DNA from: Streptomyces sp. ISL-94
GTDB lineage: Bacteria; Actinomycetota; Actinomycetes; Streptomycetales; Streptomycetaceae
Direction: 5' to 3'
DNA: 64,000 nt
Assembly (NCBI RefSeq): GCF_018614075.1
Contig: NZ_JAGGOZ010000037.1
Coordinates: forward strand, 21,041 to 85,040
In this document: positions 47,040 to 57,322 of the stretch, piece by piece
Numbering within the stretch: the first letter of the stretch is position 1
Layout: every line of letters begins with the position of its first letter
The notes under the pieces: model-generated
Databases searched by the model: none
Told to the model about the DNA's origin: nothing
The model's input: only the letters and a program-made list of their open reading frames with translations
Made by a program: the position numbers and the translations under genes

Positions 47040-49618
47040 CCACCGAGACGACCATCGCGACCGACGAGACCCACCGCACCCGCGTACTTCCCGTCACCGA
47101 CCTGTCCCTCGTCGTCCTGATCGGGGCCACCGGATCGGGCAAGTCCACCTTCGCCCGCAAGCACTTCAAGGCCACCGAGGTCATCTCCTCCGACCACTGC
47201 CGCGGCCTGGTCTGCGACGACGAGAACGACCAGAGCGCCAGCAAGGACGCCTTCGACGTCCTGCACTACATCGCCGGCAAGCGCCTCGCCGCCGGCCGCC
47301 TCACCGTCGTCGACGCCACCAGCGTCCAGGCCGACGCCCGCCGGCAACTGGTCCAGCTCGCCCGCGAGCACGACGTCCTGCCCATCGCCATCGTCCTCGA
47401 CATGCCCGAACAGGTCTGCGCCGAGCGCAACGCGGCCCGCCCCGACCGGGCCGGCCTGCCCCGCGCGGTCATCCAGCGCCACCGCCGCGACCTGCGGCGC
47501 TCGCTGCGCGGCCTGGAGCGCGAGGGCTTCCGCAAGGTGCACGTGCTGCGCTCCGTCGAGGAGGCCGAGACCGCCCAGGTCGTCCTGGAGAAGCGGTTCA
47601 ACGACCTCACCCACCTCACCGGCCCCTTCGACATCGTCGGTGACATCCACGGCTGCTCCTCCGAGCTGGAGACCCTGCTCGCCAAGCTCGGCTACGAGGA
47701 CGGGGTCCACCCCGAGGGGCGCACCGCCGTCTTCGTCGGCGACCTCGTCGACCGCGGCCCCGACAGCCCGGGCGTGCTGCGCCGCGTCATGGGCATGGTG
47801 AAGTCCGGCAACGCCCTGTGCGTGCCCGGGAACCACGAGAACAAGCTCGGCCGCTACCTGAAGGGCTCCAAGGTCCAGCAGACCCACGGACTCGCCGAGA
47901 CGATCGAGCAGCTGGAGATGGAGCCGGAAGAGTTCGTCGAGGAGGTGCGGGAGTTCATCCGCGGCCTCGTCAGCCACTACGTCCTCGACGGCGGCAAGCT
48001 GGTGGTCTGCCACGCCGGCCTGCCCGAGAAGTACCACGGCCGGACCTCCGGCCGGGTCCGCTCGCACGCCCTCTACGGGGACACCACCGGCGAGACGGAC
48101 GAGTTCGGGCTGCCGGTGCGCTATCCGTGGGCCGAGGACTACCGCGGCAAGGCCGTGGTGGTCTACGGCCACACCCCGGTCCCGAACACCGCCTGGATCA
48201 ACAACACCATCTGCCTCGACACGGGCGCGGTCTTCGGCGGGAAGATGACCGCCCTGCGCTGGCCCGAGCGCGAACTGGTCGACGTACCGGCCGAGAAGGT
48301 CTGGTACGAGCCCGTCAAGCCGCTCGCCACCGAGGCGCCGGGCGGGCACGACGGGCGCCCGCTCGACCTGGCCGACGTGCACGGGCGCCGGATCGTGGAG
48401 ACCCGCCACCTGGGCAACGTCAACGTGCGCGAGGAGAACGCGGCCGCCGCCCTGGAGGTCATGAGCCGCTTCGCCGTGGACCCGCGGCTGGTCCCGTACC
48501 TGCCGCCGACGATGGCGCCCACGGTCACCTCACGCGAGGAAGGCTTCCTGGAGCACCCGGCCGAGGCCTTCGAGCAGTACCGCAAGGACGGCGTCGCCCA
48601 GGTCGTGTGCGAGGAGAAGCACATGGGCTCCCGCGCCACCGTCCTGGTCTGCAAGGACGCCGACGCGGCCCGCGAGCGCTTCGGCGTCGACGGCCCGACC
48701 GGCTCCGTCTACACCCGTACCGGACGGCCCTTCTTCAAGGATCCCGAGGTCACCGAGGAGGTGCTGGCCCGGCTCCGCGCGGCGGTCACCGACGCCGGCC
48801 TCTGGGACGAGCTGGCCACCGACTGGCTGCTGGTCGACGGCGAACTCCTGCCTTGGTCCCTGAAGTCGGGCGGACTGCTGCGCAACCAGTACGCCGCCGT
48901 GGGCGCGGCCTCCGGCGCCGTCTTCCCCGGCGCCATCGCCGCCCTGGAGGCGGCCGCAGCCCGGGGCATCGACACCGGCGAACTGCTGGAGCGCCAGCGC
49001 GGCCGGGCCGCCGACGCGGCCGCCTTCACCGACGCCTACCGCCGCTACTGCTGGACCACCGACGGGCTGGACGGCGTACGGTTCGCGCCGTTCCAGCTGC
49101 TGGCGGCGGCCGGCCGGTCGCTGGCCGCCGTATCCCACGACGAGCAGCTGTTCTGGCTGGACCGGCTCGTCGAAGCCGACGGCGCCGGCAAGCCTGCCGG
49201 CACCGGGCTGTTGCGCCGCACCGGCCGGATCCTGGTGGACACCGCGGACGAGGAGTCCGTACGGGCGGGCACCGACTGGTGGCTGGAGCTGACGGCCGCC
49301 GGCGGCGAGGGAATGGTCGTCAAGCCGCTCCAGGCCTACGCCCGGGACGGCAAGGGCCGCCTGGTCCAGCCCGGGGTCAAGGTGCGCGGACGCGAGTACC
49401 TGCGGATCATCTACGGTCCTGAGTACACACGGCCCGACCACCTGGAGAAGCTGCGCGAGCGGCACCTCGGGCACAAGCGCTCCCTCGCCCTGCGCGAGTA
49501 CGCGCTCGGGCTGGAGGCGCTGGACCGGCTGGCGGACGGGGAGCCGCTGTGGCGGGTCCACGAGGCCGTCTTCGCGGTGCTCGCCCTGGAATCGGAGCCG
49601 GTCGACCCCCGGCTCTGA
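47036..49618 (+). CDS. pnkp: Pnkp RNA repair kinase-phosphatase-ligase
   Basis: 860 aa with three catalytic modules in order. The 5'-OH polynucleotide kinase has P-loop IGATGSGKSTFARKHF (near 31). The metallophosphoesterase that removes 2',3'-cyclic phosphate has DIVGDIHGCSSELE (near 202), VGDLVDRGPDS, PGNHENKL and VVCHAGLPE. The C-terminal nucleotidyltransferase (ligase) has its attacking Lys in EEKHMGSRATVLV (near 526), with WLLVDGELLPWS and GGEGMVVKPL. It repairs tRNA or other RNA cut by ribotoxins, with Hen1 encoded just upstream and translationally coupled. All motifs look intact. Confidence 0.97.
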   Translation: MTTETTIATDETHRTRVLPVTDLSLVVLIGATGSGKSTFARKHFKATEVISSDHCRGLVCDDENDQSASKDAFDVLHYIAGKRLAAGRLTVVDATSVQADARRQLVQLAREHDVLPIAIVLDMPEQVCAERNAARPDRAGLPRAVIQRHRRDLRRSLRGLEREGFRKVHVLRSVEEAETAQVVLEKRFNDLTHLTGPFDIVGDIHGCSSELETLLAKLGYEDGVHPEGRTAVFVGDLVDRGPDSPGVLRRVMGMVKSGNALCVPGNHENKLGRYLKGSKVQQTHGLAETIEQLEMEPEEFVEEVREFIRGLVSHYVLDGGKLVVCHAGLPEKYHGRTSGRVRSHALYGDTTGETDEFGLPVRYPWAEDYRGKAVVVYGHTPVPNTAWINNTICLDTGAVFGGKMTALRWPERELVDVPAEKVWYEPVKPLATEAPGGHDGRPLDLADVHGRRIVETRHLGNVNVREENAAAALEVMSRFAVDPRLVPYLPPTMAPTVTSREEGFLEHPAEAFEQYRKDGVAQVVCEEKHMGSRATVLVCKDADAARERFGVDGPTGSVYTRTGRPFFKDPEVTEEVLARLRAAVTDAGLWDELATDWLLVDGELLPWSLKSGGLLRNQYAAVGAASGAVFPGAIAALEAAAARGIDTGELLERQRGRAADAAAFTDAYRRYCWTTDGLDGVRFAPFQLLAAAGRSLAAVSHDEQLFWLDRLVEADGAGKPAGTGLLRRTGRILVDTADEESVRAGTDWWLELTAAGGEGMVVKPLQAYARDGKGRLVQPGVKVRGREYLRIIYGPEYTRPDHLEKLRERHLGHKRSLALREYALGLEALDRLADGEPLWRVHEAVFAVLALESEPVDPRL

Positions 49619-49796
49619 CCGGCGGGGGCTCCGGCGCTCCGCCCCTCCCGCGCGCCCGTCAAGCCGGGACCGCGGGAGGGCCGCCCATTAGGTCGTATGG
49701 GGGAACTTTGGGGGAGAACTCCGGGAAACCCACCAGCGGGATCGTTCATCCAGGGCAGCGGAATGTCCGCGACCCTGGAAGGACGGAACGTCACCT

Positions 49797-50309
49797 ATGA
49801 AGATGACCGCGCGCGGAAGCATTGCGGCGCTCATGACCTGTATGGCCGCGGCCGGCGCGGCCACCCCGGCCGTGGCCGACTCGGTGCCGGTGGGTGTCCC
49901 ACTGGACGCCGTGAAGACCACGCTGGGCGTGGACACCCCGCGCCTGGCCACCGGGGTGCCGGTGCCGATCGTCGGAGCGCCCGAGGCGCCGCGCTTCCAC
50001 GGGGGGGACATGCTCCCCAGTCCCCTGCTCCCGGTGATCCCGATCGGCACCGAGCTCGGCAACACCCTCGTCACCTCCCCGGTGCCGAACCTGCTGGGCG
50101 CGCCGGAGACGGACGGCGAGGGCTCGCTGGAGGCTCCGGCCACCGACCTGCTGGCCCGGACCCCCGGCCTGGTCGCCGGCGGCCTGCTGACGATGCCGGA
50201 CGCCTCCAACTCCGGTGTGCCGAACCTGGCGGCGCCCGAGCTCGGCCTGATCGCCCCGGAACTGACCGGGGCTCCGGAGGCGCTCCTGGGCCTGGCTCTG
50301 CCCCGCTGA
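49797..50309 (+). CDS. Secreted low-complexity protein, function unknown
   Basis: 170 aa. It has a Sec signal peptide: [20 protein letters not shown], cleaved after the AVA of PAVADS (about residue 27). The mature part has no cysteine and is rich in Pro, Leu, Gly and Val with repeated PxxG/PVP and LLGAPE-like turns. Similar short exported proteins of unknown role are common in Streptomyces. The preceding 178 bp hold no gene. Confidence 0.8.
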   Translation: MKMTARGSIAALMTCMAAAGAATPAVADSVPVGVPLDAVKTTLGVDTPRLATGVPVPIVGAPEAPRFHGGDMLPSPLLPVIPIGTELGNTLVTSPVPNLLGAPETDGEGSLEAPATDLLARTPGLVAGGLLTMPDASNSGVPNLAAPELGLIAPELTGAPEALLGLALPR

Positions 50310-50355
50310 GCAGACACCAGGTCAAAAGGCCGCCCGGTCTGCGAACGTGTACGGC

Positions 50356-51585
50356 ATGGGATTCCATGTCGATTCCGAGACCGGGCGGCTTCGCCGCGTC
50401 ATCCTCCACCGGCCCGACCTGGAGCTGAGGCGGCTCACACCGAGCAACAAGGACGCGCTCCTCTTCGACGACGTGCTGTGGGTGCGCCGGGCCCGCCAGG
50501 AGCACGACGGCTTCGCGGACGTACTGCGCGACCGGGGCGTGGAGGTCCACCTCTTCGGCGACCTGCTGCGCGAGGCCCTCGACATCCCGGAGGCGAGACG
50601 CCTCGTACTGGACCGGGTGTTCGACGAGAAGGAGTACGGTCCGCTCGCCACCGACCACCTGCGGGCGGTCTTCGACGGGCTGGGCTCGGCCGCGCTGGCC
50701 GAGGCGCTGGTCGGCGGGATGACCAAGCGCGAGTTCCTGGAGCGGCACGCGGAGCCGGTGTCGGTGCGCTTCCACGCCATGGAATTGGACGACTTCCTGC
50801 TGGGCCCGCTGCCCAACCACCTCTTCACCCGGGACACCTCCGCCTGGATCTACGACGGGGTGTCCATCAACGCGATGCGCTGGCCGGCCCGGCAGCGCGA
50901 GACCGTCCACTTCGAGGCGATCTACAAGCACCACCCGCTCTTCACCTCCTCCGGGGCCTTCCACTACTGGTCGCAGGGGCAGGCGGACTACCCGTCGACG
51001 ATCGAGGGCGGGGACGTGCTCGTCCTCGGCAACGGCGCGGTGCTGATCGGCATGAGCGAGCGGACCACCCCGCAGGCGGTGGAGATGCTGGCCCGGGGCC
51101 TGTTCGCCGCAGGGTCGGCGACGAGCATCGTGGCGCTGGACATGCCGAAGCGGCGGGCGTTCATGCACCTGGACACGGTGATGACGATGGTGGACGGAGA
51201 TACGTTCACTCAGTACGCGGGGCTCGGCATGCTCCGCTCCTACACGATCGAGCCGGGCGACGCGGCGTCCGAGCTGAAGGTGACCGACCACCCGCCGGAG
51301 CACATGCACCGGGCCATCGCGGCGGCGCTCGGACTGGACTCGCTCCGGGTGTTGACGGCGGGCCAGGACGTGCACTCGGCGGAGCGCGAGCAGTGGGACG
51401 ACGGGTGCAACGTGCTGGCCGTGGAGCCGGGGGTGGTGGTCGCCTACGAGCGGAACGTGACCACCAACACCCACCTGCGCAAGGAGGGCATCGAGGTGAT
51501 CGAGATCCCCGGCAGCGAGCTGGGCCGGGGCCGGGGCGGACCGCGCTGCATGAGCTGCCCGGTGGAGCGCGACGCAGTGGCCTGA
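50356..51585 (+). CDS. arcA: Arginine deiminase
   Basis: 409 aa from ATG 50356 ([20 protein letters not shown]), the family N-terminus; GTG 50347 is the alternative. It converts arginine to citrulline and ammonia. Landmarks: [29 protein letters not shown] block ([18 protein letters not shown]), [27 protein letters not shown], and the catalytic Cys in [12 protein letters not shown]. It is followed by an ornithine carbamoyltransferase gene, so the pair forms the first two steps of the arginine deiminase pathway; no carbamate kinase is next to them. Confidence 0.97.
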   Translation: MGFHVDSETGRLRRVILHRPDLELRRLTPSNKDALLFDDVLWVRRARQEHDGFADVLRDRGVEVHLFGDLLREALDIPEARRLVLDRVFDEKEYGPLATDHLRAVFDGLGSAALAEALVGGMTKREFLERHAEPVSVRFHAMELDDFLLGPLPNHLFTRDTSAWIYDGVSINAMRWPARQRETVHFEAIYKHHPLFTSSGAFHYWSQGQADYPSTIEGGDVLVLGNGAVLIGMSERTTPQAVEMLARGLFAAGSATSIVALDMPKRRAFMHLDTVMTMVDGDTFTQYAGLGMLRSYTIEPGDAASELKVTDHPPEHMHRAIAAALGLDSLRVLTAGQDVHSAEREQWDDGCNVLAVEPGVVVAYERNVTTNTHLRKEGIEVIEIPGSELGRGRGGPRCMSCPVERDAVA

Positions 51586-51748
51586 GCCGGCGGGCCCACG
51601 GGCGCGGAGGGAGACGCTGCCAGGCCGCTGCGAGGCCCTGCGCGATCGGCGGCGGCTCCGTGAGGCAGCGATCACCTTTCCGTATATCAATGCAGAGGAT
51701 CGTATAGACTTCCAACATCCCCTGTTACCGTGACGCTGGAGCGATCCC

Positions 51749-52759
51749 ATGGCCCCCGACCTCGCAGGTCGCAGTTTCCTCAAGGAGCTCGACTTCACCG
51801 CCGCCGAGTTCCGCGGCCTGATCGAGCTCGCCGCCGAGCTCAAGGCGGCCAAGAAGGCCGGCACCGAGCAGCCCTCGCTCCAGGGCAGGAACATCGCGCT
51901 GATCTTCGAGAAGACCTCGACGCGCACCCGCTGCGCCTTCGAGGTCGCCGCCGCGGACCAGGGGGCCCGCACCACCTACCTCGACCCCTCCGGCTCGCAG
52001 ATGGGCCACAAGGAGTCGGTCAAGGACACCGCCCGGGTGCTCGGCCGGATGTTCGACGGGATCGAGTACCGGGGGGACAGCCAGGACGCCGTCGAGGAGC
52101 TCGCCGCCCACGCGGGCGTGCCCGTCTTCAACGGCCTCACCGACGACTGGCACCCGACCCAGATGCTGGCCGACGTCCTCACCATGACCGAGCACTGCGC
52201 CAAGCCGCTGGAGCGGATCTCCTTCGCCTACCTCGGCGACGCCCGCTTCAACATGGGCAACTCCTACCTCGTGACCGGCGCGCTGCTGGGCATGGACGTA
52301 CGGATCGTCGCGCCCGAGGCCTACTGGCCGGCCGCGCCCGTGGTGGCGGCGGCGCGCGAGCTCGCCGCGCGGAGCGGGGCCCGGATCACCCTGACCGAGC
52401 GGATCGACGAGGGTGTGGCCCAGGCCGACTTCGTCATCACCGACATCTGGGTGTCCATGGGCGAGCCCAAGGAGGTCTGGGACGAGCGGATCGAGGCACT
52501 GTCCCCGTACGCCGTGACCATGGACGTGCTGCGCGCCAGCGGGAACCCGGACGTGAAGTTCATGCACTGCCTCCCGGCCTTCCACGACCTCGGCACCAAG
52601 GTGGCCCGGGAGATCCACGAGCGGCACGGCCTGGAATCGCTGGAGGTGACGGACGAGGTGTTCGAGTCGGTGCACTCGGTCGTCTTCGACGAGGCGGAGA
52701 ACCGGCTGCACACCATCAAGGCGGTCCTCGTCGCGACGCTCGCGAAGCCCGGCGCATAG
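51749..52759 (+). CDS. argF: Ornithine carbamoyltransferase
   Basis: 336 aa. Carbamoyl phosphate motif [13 protein letters not shown], then [20 protein letters not shown], the ornithine loop [10 protein letters not shown], and a central [19 protein letters not shown] are all diagnostic. It sits 163 bp after arginine deiminase on the same strand. The gap contains an AT-rich stretch (51680-51720, with TATAGACT resembling a -10), so it may have its own promoter. Either the catabolic (citrulline breakdown) or the biosynthetic role is possible. The link to arcA and its length favour the catabolic form. Confidence 0.96.
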   Translation: MAPDLAGRSFLKELDFTAAEFRGLIELAAELKAAKKAGTEQPSLQGRNIALIFEKTSTRTRCAFEVAAADQGARTTYLDPSGSQMGHKESVKDTARVLGRMFDGIEYRGDSQDAVEELAAHAGVPVFNGLTDDWHPTQMLADVLTMTEHCAKPLERISFAYLGDARFNMGNSYLVTGALLGMDVRIVAPEAYWPAAPVVAAARELAARSGARITLTERIDEGVAQADFVITDIWVSMGEPKEVWDERIEALSPYAVTMDVLRASGNPDVKFMHCLPAFHDLGTKVAREIHERHGLESLEVTDEVFESVHSVVFDEAENRLHTIKAVLVATLAKPGA

Positions 52760-52844
52760 TCATACCGCGGGTCGTACGGCGGCGGCCGCGCCGGGCCGGC
52801 CGGCCCGGCGCCCCACCCGGGTCGCCACCAGGATGTCGTGCTTA

Positions 52845-52875
52845 TGTGACGGCAGTCACGTTCCAGTGATACCGT
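52845..52875 (+). promoter_or_regulatory. Promoter/operator of the hydratase operon
   Basis: The palindrome GTGAC-GGCA-GTCAC (52846-52859) is followed by TGATAC (52867-52872) as a -10 candidate, only 4 bp before the GTG at 52877, so the mRNA may be leaderless. The core TGACGGCAGTCA recurs at 60336-60347 in the ligase/dehydrogenase interval, which suggests a shared regulator, most simply the PaaX protein encoded at 57745. Confidence 0.6.
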
Positions 52876-52876
52876 C

Positions 52877-53710
52877 GTGACGGTGAGCCCCTTCACCGGT
52901 TCCACAGCAGCGACCGAACGGTGGCACCACCTCCGGGTGACCCGGCAGGACGGCGTGGCCACCGTCACCTTCGACCGCCCCGACAAGCTGAACGCGCTCA
53001 CCTTCGGCGCCTACGCCGACCTGCGCGATCTGCTGGCAGAACTGTCCCGTGAGCGTTCCGTACGCGCCCTCGTCCTGGGCGGCGAGGGGCGCGGTTTCTG
53101 CTCCGGCGGCGACGTGGACGAGATCATCGGCGCCACCCTCGCCATGGACACCGCCCAACTCCTCGACTTCAACCGGATGACCGGCCAGGTCGTCCGCGCG
53201 ATCCGCGAATGCCCCTTCCCGGTGATCGCCGCCGTGCACGGGGTGGCCGCCGGGGCCGGAGCCGTCCTCGCGCTCGCCGCCGACTTCCGGATCGCCGACC
53301 CCAGCGCCCGCTTCGCCTTCCTCTTCACCCGCGTCGGCCTCTCCGGCGGCGACATGGGCGCCGCCTATCTGCTGCCCCGCGTCGTCGGCCTCGGCCACGC
53401 CACCCGGCTGCTGATGCTCGGAGAGCCCGTACGCGCCCCCGAGGCCGAGCGAATCGGCCTGCTCAGCGAGCTCACCGAGGAGGGCAAGGCCCACGTACGG
53501 GCCGCCGAACTCGCCGCGCACCTGGCCGCCGGCCCCGCCCTCGCCTACGCGCAGACCAAGGCGCTGCTCACCGCCGAGCTCGACATGCCGCTGGCCGCCT
53601 CCGTGGAACTGGACGCGGCCACCCAGGCCCTCCTGATGAACGGCCAGGACTACGCGGAGTTCCACGCCGCCTTCACCGGGAAGCGGCCGCCCGACTGGAA
53701 GGGAAGGTAG
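52877..53710 (+). CDS. Enoyl-CoA hydratase/isomerase family protein
   Basis: 277 aa from GTG 52877 (GTG 52883 is also possible). Crotonase fold: VATVTFDRPDKLNALTF, the oxyanion hole EGRGFCSGGDVDEI and FPVIAAVHGVAAGAGAVLAL, and RVGLSGGDMGAAYLLPRV near the active site. Asp appears at one catalytic position (GGDMG) where Glu is frequent. It is the first gene of a CoA-thioester pathway and is followed after 4 bp by the monooxygenase/OYE fusion. It probably hydrates or opens the de-aromatised ring thioester. Confidence 0.93.
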   Translation: MTVSPFTGSTAATERWHHLRVTRQDGVATVTFDRPDKLNALTFGAYADLRDLLAELSRERSVRALVLGGEGRGFCSGGDVDEIIGATLAMDTAQLLDFNRMTGQVVRAIRECPFPVIAAVHGVAAGAGAVLALAADFRIADPSARFAFLFTRVGLSGGDMGAAYLLPRVVGLGHATRLLMLGEPVRAPEAERIGLLSELTEEGKAHVRAAELAAHLAAGPALAYAQTKALLTAELDMPLAASVELDAATQALLMNGQDYAEFHAAFTGKRPPDWKGR

Positions 53711-53714
53711 CCGG

Positions 53715-55964
53715 ATGTCTGCGGGCGCCATGCGGGTCGCGGTCGTCGGCGGGGGACCGGGCGGGCTGTACGCCGCCGCGCTGCTGGCCCGCCAGGGGCA
53801 CACTGTCGACGTCTGGGAACGCGGCGCGCCGGACGAGACCTTCGGCTTCGGCGTGGTCCTCTCGGACGAGACCCTCGGCGGCATCGAACAGGCGGACAGC
53901 GTGGTCTACGCCGCCCTGAGCGCGGAGTTCGTGCGCTGGGACGACGTGGACATCGTGCACCGGGGCCGGCTGCTGACCTCCGGCGGCCACGGCTTCGCCG
54001 CCCTCGGGCGGCGCCGGCTCCTGGAGATCCTCCACGAGCGCTGCGCCGGGCTGGGCGTCCGGCTCCGCTTCCGCACCGGGCCGGTGGCCGCCGAGGCCCT
54101 CGCGGCCTCGTACGACCTGGTGGTCGCGGCGGACGGAGTGCACAGCGCGACCCGGGAGGCCGGGGCCGCGCACTTCCGGCCGACGGTGACGAACGGGCGC
54201 TGCCGGTACATCTGGCTCGCCGCCGACTTCGCCTTCGACGCCTTCCGCTTCGAGATCGCGGAAACCGAGCACGGCGTGATGCAGCTGCACGCCTACCCCT
54301 ACGCGGCCGACGCCTCCACGGTGATCGTGGAGATGCGGGAGGAGGTGTGGCGGGCAGCCGGCTTCGACCTGTGTGACGAGGCCGAATCGGCGGCCCGCTG
54401 CGGCAAGATCTTCAGCGAGGCCCTGCGGGGCCGGCCGCTGCGCGGGAACCGCTCGACGTGGACGGGCTTCCGTACCGTCGTCAACGAGCGCTGGTCCCAC
54501 GGCAACGTGGTCCTGCTCGGCGACGCCGCGCACACCGCCCACTTCTCCATCGGATCGGGCACCAAGCTCGCCGTGGAGGACGCCCTCGCGCTCGCCGAAG
54601 CGGTGGCCGCGGAGGCGGACGTACCGGCGGCCCTCACGGCGTACGAGGCGGCCCGGCGGCCCGCGGTCGCCAGCACACAGCGGGCGGCGGCCGCCAGCAT
54701 GCGCTGGTTCGAGGAGATCGCCGGATACGTGGAGCAGCCCGCCCGGCAGTTCGCCTTCAACCTCCTCACGCGCAGCCGCCGGGTCACCCACGACAACCTG
54801 CGGCTGCGCGACGAGCGGTTCACGCGGGCCGTGGAACGGGATTTCGGCTGCTCGGACGAGGCGACTGCGCCCATGTTCACCCCGTTCACGCTGCGCGGCC
54901 TGACCCTGCGCAACCGGGTCGTCGTCTCACCGATGGACATGTACTCGGCCGAGGAGGGCGTACCGGGGGACTTCCACCTCGTGCACCTGGGCGCCCGGGC
55001 CCTCGGCGGGGCCGGGCTGGTGATGACGGAGATGGTCTGCGTCAGCGCCGAGGGCCGGATCACCCCCGGCTGCGCCGGGCTGTACACCCCGGAGCAGGCG
55101 GCGGCCTGGCGCCGGATCACCGACTTCGTCCACATCTCCGCGCCGGGGACCGCGCTCGGCGTCCAGCTCGGGCACGCGGGGCGCAAGGGCTCCACCCGCC
55201 TGATGTGGGAGGGGATGGACGATCCCCTTCCGCACGGCAACTGGCCGCTGGTGGCTGCCTCGGCCCTGCCCTACCGGCCGGGCGTCTCGGCGGTCCCGCG
55301 CGCCCTCGCGGAAGCGGACCTGGCGGCGCTCCGCTCCGAGTTCGCGGCGGCCGCCGTCCGTGCCGCCGACTGCGGATTCGACCTGCTGGAACTGCACTGC
55401 GCCCACGGCTACCTGCTCTCCGGGTTCCTCTCCCCGCTGACCAACCGGCGCACCGACGCCTACGGCGGCTCCCTGGAGAACCGGCTGCGCTTCCCGCTGG
55501 AGGTCTTCGACGCGGTGCGCGCCGTCTGGCCCGACGACCGCCCGATGACGGTCCGCCTCTCGGCCACCGACTGGGCGCCGGGCGGCACCTCGCCCGAGGA
55601 GGCGGTGGAGATCGCGGCCGCCTTCGCCGCCCGCGGCGCGGACGCCATCGACGTTTCGACCGGGCAGGTCGTCGCGGACGAGGTCCCCGAGTACGGGCGC
55701 TCGTACCAGACCCCCTACGCCGACCGGATCCGCAACGCCCTGGGCGTCCCCGTCATCGCCGTCGGCGCCATCTCCTCCTGGGACGACGTCAACTCCCTCC
55801 TCCTGGCGGGCCGGGCGGACCTCTGTGCCGTCGGCCGCCCCCACCTCTACGACCCGCACTGGACCCTCCACGCGGCAGCCGAACAGTCCTACGAGGGCCC
55901 GGCCGCCCCCTGGCCCGCCCCCTACCGCGCGGGCAGCCGCAAGCCGCCCACGGGCCGCGGCTGA
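53715..55964 (+). CDS. Anthraniloyl/salicylyl-CoA monooxygenase-reductase fusion
   Basis: 749 aa. The N-terminal half (1-370) is an FAD aromatic hydroxylase: VVGGGPGGLYAAALLARQG, then DGVHSATRE and GDAAHTAHFSIGSGTKLAVE. The C-terminal half (from about 386, TPFTLRGLTLRNRVVVSPMD) is an old yellow enzyme-type FMN reductase (LGHAGRKGSTRL, HCAHGYLLSGFLSPLTNRRTD). This fusion is known from 2-aminobenzoyl-CoA monooxygenase/reductase, which hydroxylates and then reduces the aromatic ring; salicylyl-CoA 5-hydroxylases resemble only the first half. The aryl-CoA ligase and RidA nearby favour 2-aminobenzoate as substrate, but salicylate is not excluded. Confidence 0.93.
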   Translation: MSAGAMRVAVVGGGPGGLYAAALLARQGHTVDVWERGAPDETFGFGVVLSDETLGGIEQADSVVYAALSAEFVRWDDVDIVHRGRLLTSGGHGFAALGRRRLLEILHERCAGLGVRLRFRTGPVAAEALAASYDLVVAADGVHSATREAGAAHFRPTVTNGRCRYIWLAADFAFDAFRFEIAETEHGVMQLHAYPYAADASTVIVEMREEVWRAAGFDLCDEAESAARCGKIFSEALRGRPLRGNRSTWTGFRTVVNERWSHGNVVLLGDAAHTAHFSIGSGTKLAVEDALALAEAVAAEADVPAALTAYEAARRPAVASTQRAAAASMRWFEEIAGYVEQPARQFAFNLLTRSRRVTHDNLRLRDERFTRAVERDFGCSDEATAPMFTPFTLRGLTLRNRVVVSPMDMYSAEEGVPGDFHLVHLGARALGGAGLVMTEMVCVSAEGRITPGCAGLYTPEQAAAWRRITDFVHISAPGTALGVQLGHAGRKGSTRLMWEGMDDPLPHGNWPLVAASALPYRPGVSAVPRALAEADLAALRSEFAAAAVRAADCGFDLLELHCAHGYLLSGFLSPLTNRRTDAYGGSLENRLRFPLEVFDAVRAVWPDDRPMTVRLSATDWAPGGTSPEEAVEIAAAFAARGADAIDVSTGQVVADEVPEYGRSYQTPYADRIRNALGVPVIAVGAISSWDDVNSLLLAGRADLCAVGRPHLYDPHWTLHAAAEQSYEGPAAPWPAPYRAGSRKPPTGRG

Positions 55965-55972
55965 CGCCCGGT

Positions 55973-56443
55973 TCAGCGCCCCAGGGCGAGGCACTCGTGG
56001 CACAGGCAGGGCTCCGGATGCGGCCAGTGCGGCCAGCGCTCGCTGCGCAGCTCCCAGGCGTGGCGCTCCAGTGCGGGCGCCGCCTCCGCCGCCTCCGCCG
56101 AGGCCGCCGAGCCCCAGAACCTCGACCACTCGGCGGCGCGCAGCACGGCCGGGCTGCGGACCAGCTTCGGCCGGAAGGTGTGCAGATGGCGGGTGTGGAC
56201 GTACTCCCACACGTAGCGCCGGGTCTGCCGGGGGCGGCCGACGACCATGCAGAAGTCCCCGCCGTCCAGCGTGTCGAAGACATGGACCTTGGCGCCGCCC
56301 TTGAAGGTCTTCGTGCCCGGGCGCAGGCCTTGGCCGCCCTCGCCCCAGCGGCGCCACCGCACGACGTTCGCGGCCAGGATCCAGAGAGGTTCGGGCGGTT
56401 CGGGCGGGTCGTCCGGCTCGTCCGGCTCGTCCGGGGTGCTCAC
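55973..56443 (-). CDS. Conserved hypothetical protein with C-terminal CxxC
   Basis: 156 aa from GTG 56443, whose start overlaps the stop of the acetyltransferase gene (GTGA), so the two are translationally coupled. The N-terminus is a Pro/Asp/Glu run (STPDEPDEPDDPPEPPEP). The folded part contains LWILAANVVRWRRWGEGGQG, GGAKVHVFDTLDGGDFCMVV and YVWEYVHTRHLHTFRPKLV. The end has HPEPCLCHECLALG, possibly a metal site. Family not recognised. Confidence 0.75.
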   Translation of the reverse strand: MSTPDEPDEPDDPPEPPEPLWILAANVVRWRRWGEGGQGLRPGTKTFKGGAKVHVFDTLDGGDFCMVVGRPRQTRRYVWEYVHTRHLHTFRPKLVRSPAVLRAAEWSRFWGSAASAEAAEAAPALERHAWELRSERWPHWPHPEPCLCHECLALGR

Positions 56444-57279
56444 GCGGCCACGACCTCGGTGCGGTCCTCCACCGGGGTGTAGCCCAGGCGCAGGTAGATG
56501 CCGTTGCTGGTCGGGTTGGCCAGGTCCGTGAAGAGGAGGACCTCCGAGGCGCCGGCCGCGTACGCCGCTTCGCTCGCCGTGTGCGTGACCCCGGCGGCGT
56601 AGCCGCGGCCGCGGAGCGCGGGCGGGGTGTAGACCGGGCCGACGCGGGCGGCGGAGCCGATCGGGCGGTTGAAGGAGGCCAGCGAGACCGGGGTGCCCGC
56701 GCGCTCCCAGAGCAGGATGCCGCCGTACGAGATCCGGTGCCGCAGGCCCGCCTCGTTGGCGCTGCCCGGCCCCCCCACCTCCGCGTGGAAGGCCTCGATC
56801 CAGTCCAGCAGCAGCGGCATGTCGGCCTCGGTGGCGAGCCGGGCCCGCCCCGCCGGGGCGGGATCCGGGGCGACCAGCCCGGCCAGCCGGTAGAGCCGGG
56901 TCTCCTCGGCGACCCGCGTGGGCCGGCCCCACGCCCGAGCCAGCGCCTCCGCGTCCCGGCGGCGGGCGTTGATCCCGTGGAGCTTGGCGAGCAGCGGCTC
57001 GGTGCTGAGCGCTTCCCCCAGGGCCCGGACCGCCTCCTCGGGCGCCGCGCCGAGCTGGAGCGGGAACGGCGGGGTGCACAGCAGGCCGGCGGCGGCGGTG
57101 CCGTCGGGCCCGGTCCACCACCCGAAGAGGGGGTCGGCGGACCCGTAGGCGTGGATGCCTTGTCGCTTCAGCCGGTCGGCGACCGTCAGCAGAAGGGTGT
57201 TGGAGACGGGCTGCGCGGTCACGGCCGGGCCCGCCGCGGCCAGATAGGCCGTCAGGTCGGAAGTGAAGGTCCAGGTCAT
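56440..57279 (-). CDS. GNAT family N-acetyltransferase
   Basis: 279 aa from ATG 57279 (MTWTFTSDLTAYL); the frame extends upstream without support. The C-terminal half is the acetyl-CoA binding fold: ARLATEADMPLLLDWIEAF, GPVYTPPALRGRGYAAGVTH (the R-x-x-G-x-G/A pocket) and LFTDLANPTSNGIYLRLGY. The N-terminal half is a variable substrate region. It probably acetylates an amine of a small molecule or protein. It is the upstream member of a coupled two-gene unit. Confidence 0.9.
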   Translation of the reverse strand: MTWTFTSDLTAYLAAAGPAVTAQPVSNTLLLTVADRLKRQGIHAYGSADPLFGWWTGPDGTAAAGLLCTPPFPLQLGAAPEEAVRALGEALSTEPLLAKLHGINARRRDAEALARAWGRPTRVAEETRLYRLAGLVAPDPAPAGRARLATEADMPLLLDWIEAFHAEVGGPGSANEAGLRHRISYGGILLWERAGTPVSLASFNRPIGSAARVGPVYTPPALRGRGYAAGVTHTASEAAYAAGASEVLLFTDLANPTSNGIYLRLGYTPVEDRTEVVAA

Positions 57280-57322
57280 GGCCCATACTGGCGCGGCCCC
57301 GGACCCGCGTGCGACCGCTTTT

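Noticed and set aside
51680..51715. ARG box (ArgR operator) upstream of ornithine carbamoyltransferase
   Set aside because: The stretch is AT-rich and contains two CGTATA, but it does not match the ArgR consensus closely enough to call.
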